NCBI GenBank assembly: GCA_013368445.1
Contig: JAACJO010000024.1
Location: forward strand, 186,001-250,000
DNA length: 64,000 nt
Direction: 5' to 3'
DNA from: Leucocoprinus leucothites
Lineage: Eukaryota; Basidiomycota; Agaricomycetes; Agaricales; Agaricaceae
Positions 57,963-64,000 of this stretch are shown here, one piece after another; within the stretch, counting starts at the first letter, position 1, and the number at the start of each line of letters is the position of its first letter. The notes under the pieces are model-generated. The model did no database searches and was not told the origin of the DNA. It saw only the letters and a list, made by a program, of their open reading frames with translations. The position numbers and the translations under genes were made by a program.

Positions 57963-58988
57963 AATGACCCAGTTGTGCACTTTCTTGCCGGAGTAGCCTC
58001 CCAAGCCTCCCTTTGAGATGCAGGAGCATATGGAGCAGGCCTTCACAAGTTCCATATTTTTTGTGACATCTTCAATGTGCCTGAAGAACTCTGTTTGCCA
58101 GCACCCTTCCACGTCCTCCACTCCTTTGCCATCTGGGCAGCATCCGACCCAGATGCTATCAGCCCAGACCTCAGATCCCTGTGTCACTTCGAGCCAGTAG
58201 CCGTCACAACAGTCCACAAGTACCTATCAGCAGTCAGAGCCTGGCACATAGCACAAGGATGGCAGGAGCCACTGTCCCAGACTGACGCATCACACATCAA
58301 CTGGTCCTTACAAGGCCTCGAACAGGCCATGCCACAGAGAAGTCGACCACTACATCCACCAGTCACAATAAATCTACTAAGGATCTTAAGGAGCGCTCTC
58401 ATCCTTGAAGATCCCTTTGATGCATGTATTTGGGCCATGGCCATGTGTGCCTTTTGGGGCATCATGCAGTTTGGAGAAGTCTCATCGCCAACCTCCCACA
58501 ACTTTGATGGCTCGAAACATCTAAAGAGGAGTGACATCACGATAGACATGGACAGCAATGGAGTTCCATATGCAAGATTAAGCCTCCCTGCGGCAAAAAC
58601 AGCAAGACCAGGTGAGGTGCAGCAAGTCTTCATTGCCATCCAGGAAAAGGACCTATGTGCCCTGGAAGCCCTTGCCAACCTAGCAGCACTGGTGCCAGCC
58701 AAGAGCTCGGATCCCTTATTCTCATGGAGAGACAGAGCTGGCAGAGTAAGGCCCATGGCGAAGGACGCAGCAATGAAGAGAATCAACAGCATCAGTCAGG
58801 AGGCTGGGTTAGGAAAAACCTTTGGGCATTCATTCCGTATTGGTGGAGCCTCATACTTTCTGGCCAAGAAAGTAGACCCGGAGATTGTATGATTGGCAGG
58901 TCGCTGGAAATCACTGGCCTATGAAACCTACATCCGCAGCTTTGAGCTGGTAATCAACCAACACACAGGCAACCTGTCCAGCCGATAG
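57963..58988 (+). pseudogene. Tyrosine recombinase (YR), DIRS-like
   Basis: The frame starts near VVHFLAGVASQASL-TGA-DAGAYGAG, then HKFHIFCDIFNVPEE, the N-terminal core-binding part, and from 58077 an open frame of 271 codons. The catalytic domain has FWGIMQFGEVS where the first active-site Arg is expected (MRFGE), so that Arg is Gln. HSFRIGGAS is an intact HxxR. Next is V-TGA-LAGRW, where the stop replaces Arg, and YETYIRSFE with the nucleophile Tyr, ending at TAG 58986. With the RNase H just upstream this is best read as a DIRS/Ngaro-type retroelement remnant. A Crypton would lack RNase H. Confidence 0.75.
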
Positions 58989-59485
58989 AACGAGAAGGCG
59001 TAAAGAATTTCTTTGTTGGGCTGGTGACTCGTGGAGCCACGGTACTGGGTTTGGGTAAGTGGCTCCTCACTTCGCGGTCCGGCACACTAACACGTCCCTC
59101 CAGCCCAACCTTTCATGTCTCATTCTGTCAAGCCCAGAGTAAGCGCTGACGAAGCTGGATGAATGCCTCAATCCCCTCCAATATTTGTGAATATTTGGTC
59201 AAATTTGAAAGTCCCGTAGTGCACTCAATTTTGAGTAGTTTTGCTCGAAACTTATACCAAGATTATCAGAAAAGTCTATTTGATTTATATACATGCTCGC
59301 CCGAACAAAACAGGTTACTTGTATCTGCGGATGACCTGCTATCCGCAGATACCCATCTGAAGCAATCCGTGACTGCACCATCTGATGGTACCAGTCACGG
59401 ATTGGCAACGTTACAACCCGTGACGGACCCTAGTGACAACCATTACATCACCATAACCTAATCATTGTCAAACGCCTCTCCAAAA
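58989..59485. other. Spacer upstream of the 59.5 kb gene
   Basis: The end of the YR element is probably in the first 150 bases. The rest should hold the promoter and 5' UTR of the gene at 59486. A 12 bp palindromic phrase around TATCTGCGGATGA/TATCCGCAGATA lies at 59330-59351. Confidence 0.35.
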
Positions 59486-60490
59486 ATGTTTCCACCACGT
59501 CTACCTTCATCCCCCAGCTCCGATTCCGACTCTGACGCCCCAGAAGCCCTAACACTCTCATTATCCAAGCAAACTGTTCAAAAAGAGAATGCTGAAATTA
59601 GCAAGGCCAAAGCGCTCGTTCGAGAAAAGACAAAGCTGAAGAACCGGCAAAAAGATCAGAAATTGAAAGAACGCGCTGCGAAGAACAAAAAGGGAAAGGG
59701 CACAGACGACGACGTCGATGTGGTAAGACGCCAGGCTACCGATGATGTAGAAACCAGGATGCTTCGGGCTATGCAGGATGCTGAAGGCGAAGCGAGCGGG
59801 GATGACGAAGACGAGGATTTCACAGAATTTGAGGAGGGTTCCAGCTTTGACGATGTCGACATGGATGAAGACGATGTGGGAGTTGAGTCAGATGAGAGTG
59901 AGCACACAGATGACGAAGAAATGGGGTCGCATGGGGAGCAAGACAGTGAGGTCGACTCTGAGTACGACGACGAGGACATGGACTCTAACACCAAGCCTGC
60001 ATCGACGCCGGAATCTCTCCTACCAAAAAAACCATCTAATTACCTTCCGGACGAGATCTTCAAAGCCGCTTTCTCTCAGACACAACCCTTGCAGTCACAT
60101 TCAAAGAAACCGCAGAAGGAACAGAAAAGGAAACGTACCTCGTCTGCACCAAAGGACGTTATCATCGGGTGAGTTTCGGTCACCCTTCACGTTTATAGAC
60201 TTCCAACATGATTTCGTCTCACAGGTCGAAAGTAATCCGAACATTGGCATCGACGACAAGGCCCATGTCGTCCCGATCAGCTGTACCTTCTGCAAAGATC
60301 AACAACTTCCTCGATCGCAGCCTTGCACTCAAAGGTCAAAAGTCAGCTCGCGGTAAAGGTTGGGAACGAAGACCTGGTAAGCCCGCCTATGATACCTTTC
60401 CGAACCATAGCTGATATTTATCCGTGAATAGCAAATATTGGGATTCTACGACGGAACGGACCAGCAGCGCATTTTGTTCGAAATCGTTAA
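59486..60490 (+). CDS. Acidic/basic low-complexity protein, probably nucleolar
   Basis: Three exons: 59486-60168, 60225-60376 and 60432-60490. Introns are 56 and 55 nt (GTGAGT...CACAG and GTAAGC...AATAG). The spliced CDS is 298 codons with no internal stop. The product has a Ser/Asp start (SSPSSDSDSDAPEA), a Lys-rich coiled segment (EISKAKALVREKTKLKNRQK), a long acidic stretch and LPDEIFKAAFSQ. A basic signal (KPQKEQKRKR) and a conserved-looking C-terminus follow (INNFLDRSLALKG, GKGWERRPANIG, HFVRNR). The alternating acidic and basic runs resemble ribosome-biogenesis proteins; that role is inferred and I do not recognise the family. CpG is normal, and it is the only clearly intact non-NLR gene. 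Confidence 0.8.
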
Positions 60491-60649
60491 TCGAATATTT
60501 TTCTACTTTTGCCAAGCATCTATATATGTCGAGTATCTCTCGGCCGAATGATTACATGTCGTTATTCGTTATCAAGGCCTTCGAACTAGATGTATTATCC
60601 CCCAACTTGGGAGTCGGTTACAAATCAGACTAATACCAGGCGAGCTTTG

Positions 60650-61049
60650 CTAACTTTTAGCCAATGAATTATCCAAATGCAGGAGACAAATACAAGAGAT
60701 CCAACCATTTACACACCATAATCTTCGAACACCTCGAACACCCCCACCCGCACTGGCAGCCTCTAGCCCCAAAACGACCCCAGGTGGCATCAGATGCACA
60801 TGACCACTCTCCGTAAACACTAAATCATCAATTGGACACACAGGGTCCGCACGAACACTAAAGGTCCATTGAATCAATGCCGTATTCAAAAAGAAGACCT
60901 ACGGCTCCAAACAAATATTTGTGAGCTTATCGGAAGAACGAGAAATGAAGCACTTACGCAGCCACCATATGCTGACCAGGGCACACATCCGAAATCAAAA
61001 GTGCTTCAAGCTCTTTCTTTCCTTAGGCGTCAACCACCGTTATGGATTT
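60650..61049 (-). pseudogene. Cytochrome P450 C-terminal relic 2
   Basis: Read downward: NP-stop-RWLTPKE, then, after frameshifts, SDVCPGQHMVAA, the heme-ligand loop (usual FGxGRRxCPGxH) with its Cys and His but without FGFGRR. A probable intron follows (GTAAGTG...CCGTAG), then VFFLNTALIQWTFSVRADP and CPIDDLVFTESG to PPGVVLGLE. It starts at the same point as the relic at 15180-15530 and, like it, lies near an NLR copy. Only the last two exons of a P450 are present. Confidence 0.65.
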
Positions 61050-61472
61050 TAAGCGCCTGAATCCGGGAATAACTGCAGATAATTCTGAGCATAGGTCTTC
61101 TGGTGTAGGGAGGCAACGAGCTCGTGGATAGGAGTCGGAAACTCATTGCGATGGTCCCCGGTGAGGTGCGCCGCCCAGGTATGCCAGTTACATCATTTTC
61201 GAGTCGGCTCATTCCGTAAGAATTTTGCTTGGCGCGTTGTGTCCAAGGAGCGTTTATGAGCTTGGAGATCAACCATAACCAGCATAAAGGAAGCTCGCAG
61301 GGTAAAAGAATGTCATCTGCCAAGACGGCCGCAGCTCCTGGGAGTTGGTCAGCGCATGCAAGGGTGCAGTGAAGATTGGGTCAATGGGTAGTAGTCTGGG
61401 GCGAATTAGATTTTGTACACACCATTCACGAAGAATGCGAGTGTCCTTGGAGGATCTAGAGATGCGTATCAC
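61050..61472 (-). CDS. Possible spliced gene, unknown
   Basis: Two minus-strand open stretches: 61472-61269 (product with NLIRPRLLPIDPIFTAPLH and SWQMTFFYPASF) and about 61200-61050 (HTWAAHLTGDHRNEFPTP, then ELVASLHQKTYAQNY, ending at TAA 61050-61052). An intron between them is plausible but I could not fix its ends. Host-like CpG. No family was recognised; it may be a relic joined to the P450 tail that follows directly. Confidence 0.25.
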
Positions 61473-61779
61473 TGAAGTCGACTAACGAGGTAGTTGTGTA
61501 TTCAATACACTCATTTCTCCAGAGTCAAGTGATTGCGTCAATGAAATGAGATGAGCGCTGCTACATGGGAGAGCAAGTGTACATAGAAGCAAAAAGCAAA
61601 AAGTTGAAACCACGAGCGAATGGCTGTAAGATCTGTAACAAGGACAAATGTTACGAATGACAAGGAGCTCGCGGGCAGGAAGGGATGCGTCAACTTTCAA
61701 TATTCAGGAGAAAGGGGTAAAAGACGGAAGGAGGGGTTAGTTTCGCTGAGACTGACGAACGAATAAGGAGGAATGAGGA
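61473..61779. other. No gene recognised
   Basis: A minus-strand open frame at 61700-61482 has a hydrophobic segment (VVSTFCFLLLCTLALP) but no other support. It may be the 5' region of the preceding candidate. Confidence 0.2.
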
Positions 61780-61921
61780 CATCAGAGAATTCCGGAAAAA
61801 ATGGTTTGACCTGATCACGGAACCCCTCACAATATAGTCCAATATAAGCAATATTATATTGTACTGTAATGTGAGGGGTTGCGTGATCAGGTCAAGCCAT
61901 TTTTTCCGGGATTCTCTGATG
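61780..61921. repeat. Foldback MITE
   Basis: A 142 bp element made almost entirely of two inverted arms of about 67 bp, with about six mismatches and a loop of a few bases. The ends are CATCAGAGAAT and ATTCTCTGATG. It has no coding capacity. The arm sequence occurs nowhere else in the window. Confidence 0.85.
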
Positions 61922-62130
61922 GATGTAGGTCACTACCGCGTGCTACACAGGACGCACCATGCACCGATAATTAAAACCAGAACCAGCCGAGTCTAACAAA
62001 GTCGCGAACACCCTCGTCCTCAATAAAGTATCACAAATACGGATGAGACGCCGAGGTCATCTATTCAGGAGGAGTCGCTGCACTCGCATCGCCTTCGCCA
62101 ATATCTCCAATATTGTTTTCCTGGCCCTCA

Positions 62131-64000
62131 TCACAAATCACGATTTGTCCGCCTTCGAGCACCACAGAAACATTTACCATCAGGCAACTGGGATAAAGCA
62201 GTCAGAACATCCAGAGAAAATAACAAGATTAGCAGTTACTGACATCTTCATTGTTCCCCAACACAAATCCACCATTCCATTGCTTAGGAACTGATTCATT
62301 CTCTCCATGCCCCAAAATCCAGACATCCCCGGTGATTGTGCACCCTGGGATCGGACATTTGCCATTTCGAACGACCTTGTCGCGAAATTCGGCAGGGAGC
62401 TGCAAATAGCAGTCACACGATGAGTGATAGCCCGAGGAAACAAACAGTAGGTATTGGGGACTTACATTATCTCTTACCGGGTGAGCATTCACCAACCACC
62501 CGGGAATGTAGCCCCTCAGCCTGAGCATTTTCCCAAATGGAAGTTTCGCAAGAGACACAGCAGTTTGGGAATCAAGCGGATGCTCGGGTACACCACAAAG
62601 TTCCCAAAACGAAACCAAGACAAGGAAGTAGTGATGGAGACGCGATACACCTTCTGAGAAAACGGTACCTGAGGGGAACACAATGTGCGAGGAACCTGTG
62701 AGTGACGCGGCACCTCGTCAAAGCAAGAAACACGAGATGATTTTGGGAAACACGGTACCTGTACTGCGAGAACAAAGCTCATACAACCTCCCCAAAAGTT
62801 CCCGTCGATATCCAATCAAGAAGTCACCATGAATACATAGCTCCTTGGAACGATGGGAATCCTTCATGAAATCGAGGAACGATGTGTGGTGAAATGTTAT
62901 GGTCATAGATTCAAGCTCAGAGCCATGGAGCTCCATGACCGACTGGATGGAAGCACAGGCACGACGGAATTTCTCTTCAGAAAGGCCGAGGATAGCGGCA
63001 ACATTTGCTGGGTGCCTGGTGAGTGTGGAACAAGCCAGGAGGATTTGTCGGACCGTTATCCTGAGCATCAGTGGAACTCGTTCCACGATGAGGGTATAGA
63101 AATAGTCCATCTCTGCCAAGGGGTTATCACGCTCAACCTTCGTAGAGATGTCATTTGCAAACTCGACCACAGTGCGCAGCTGGTCTTTAGGACCATAGGA
63201 ATTTTCGTCCTTTATGAAACGAACCATGGTCGCCACGTAGATCCAAAGTCCAGCACCATGTTCAACAAGGAGAGCAAGGGCCGCTTCGGGTGGCCACGAT
63301 TCGGGAAGGTCGTGATCCTCTTGAATCTTCTTGAACTCGTCAGTCAGGAAGAGGAGAATCTCGTGATCGATTGCACGGGATACGGGAAGTTCAAGACGGG
63401 AACAGACAGAGGATACAGTGGCAGAATTCATAGTCCGAATGATAGCCCCTTCGGGTCGGCTGGTGATGAACCAACGAAAGGGCGTCGTATGTTTCCGAGC
63501 GGAAACTCCGATGAGCCTAATAATCTCGCGTTGCTCTGCCGTTCCATGACATTCATCCAGTCCATCGATGATTACAACGCGCCCATCAAGACCGCTCCCT
63601 GTAGCATCAATCTCACGAAGGGGACGAACGAGCAATTCTTCAAACTGTGTTGACAAGGACGTCATCGCGAGAGCGGGGTCTTCAAGCATGCGCCTATCAA
63701 CGATTTCACGGATTGAGGGACATTTGGTAGCAATTTGGTACGCGATGGAGGTGAAAACACGTCGAGGGTCGTCACGACCTGGATTGGAACGGGAAAAGAA
63801 GAGGGTGGCAGCGAGTTTGTTCATGGGCACCAATGCCTCTGCGCAGCTCTGCGCAACAGCTGACTTGCCAGTGCCAAACGGACCACGCATCCAGAGAATG
63901 GGCTTTTTGCGATCCGATTCTCCAAGTGCCCACTTTGTGACGAGGTCGATATAGTCGTTTCGAGTGCCAAGGTGGCATTTTGGGGGTGGATAGCGAGCGC
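62131..64000 (-). CDS. NLR3: NACHT-domain protein, cut by the window edge
   Basis: Exon 2 is open from 64000 down to 62759, then exons 62695-62478 (218 nt), 62399-62244 (156 nt) and 62187-62131 (57 nt). Introns are 63, 78 and 56 nt. Exon lengths equal those of NLR1. The visible protein starts ARYPPPKCHLGTRNDYID and includes Walker A GPFGTGKS, Walker B VVIIDGLDEC, FITSRPEG, FHHTSFLDFM and the C-terminal motifs KCPIPGCT, DVWILGHGENE and KCFCGA. No stop interrupts it. Exon 1 and the start lie beyond 64000. Unlike NLR1, its 3' exons keep dense CpG. Function as for NLR1, inferred. Confidence 0.88.

Noticed and set aside
57322..58988. A Crypton DNA transposon.
   Set aside because: The tyrosine recombinase is preceded by an RNase H domain ending in an ADALS-type motif, which fits DIRS/Ngaro retroelements better.
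1..64000. CRISPR arrays, bacterial operons, rRNA genes.
   Set aside because: No regularly spaced repeats, no ribosome-binding-site pattern and no rRNA-like sequence. Introns and retroelements show a eukaryotic nuclear genome.

Overview
The window reads as a transposon-dense stretch of a filamentous basidiomycete genome, probably an agaricomycete. The reasons are NACHT/NLR-type genes with 50-80 nt introns, Ty3/gypsy chromoviruses, a Mutator-like transposase with an SWIM finger, a tyrosine-recombinase retroelement, Tc1 and hAT relics, and severe loss of CpG in everything that looks mobile. Host-like sequence is confined to about 12.2-20.4 kb and 59.5-64.0 kb. No bacterial, CRISPR or rRNA features were seen.

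Left part (1-11.4 kb): a decayed Ty3/gypsy element (A1, minus strand) cut by another LTR family (E) and itself inserted in the internal region of a third element (B). The B LTR carries a solo A LTR. Next come E and C LTR copies. Host island 1 (12.2-20.4 kb): NLR1, a five-exon NACHT gene whose model closes in frame (717 codons including stop), then a P450 tail relic, an NLR N-terminal relic, unrecognised CpG-rich sequence, and a third NLR copy (NLR2) that is a pseudogene.

Middle (20.4-38.1 kb): a four-layer nest. NLR2 is broken by Ty3 element D. D's gag is broken by a near full-length element A2. A2's 5' LTR is broken by a solo A LTR. D's pol also carries a solo D LTR. Target-site duplications support most of these steps. 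Both A and D encode gag, protease, RT, RNase H, integrase and a chromodomain, followed by an extra ORF with a double zinc knuckle of identical spacing in both families. A appears to use Tf1-like self-priming.

Right part (38-59 kb): LTR fragments, an inverted D fragment, an hAT relic, then a large Mutator-like transposase gene split by a solo A LTR and by a Tc1/mariner element with ~210 bp terminal repeats, followed by RNase H and tyrosine-recombinase relics. Host island 2 (59.5-64 kb): an intact three-exon acidic/basic protein gene, a P450 tail relic, a foldback MITE and NLR3, which runs off the right edge.

The unifying signal is CpG to TpG/CpA mutation. It creates most TGA stops (CGA to TGA), removes catalytic Asp and Arg codons at CpG codon junctions in several enzymes, and has spread from the transposons into the 3' third of NLR1. 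The paralogous part of NLR3 stays CpG-rich.
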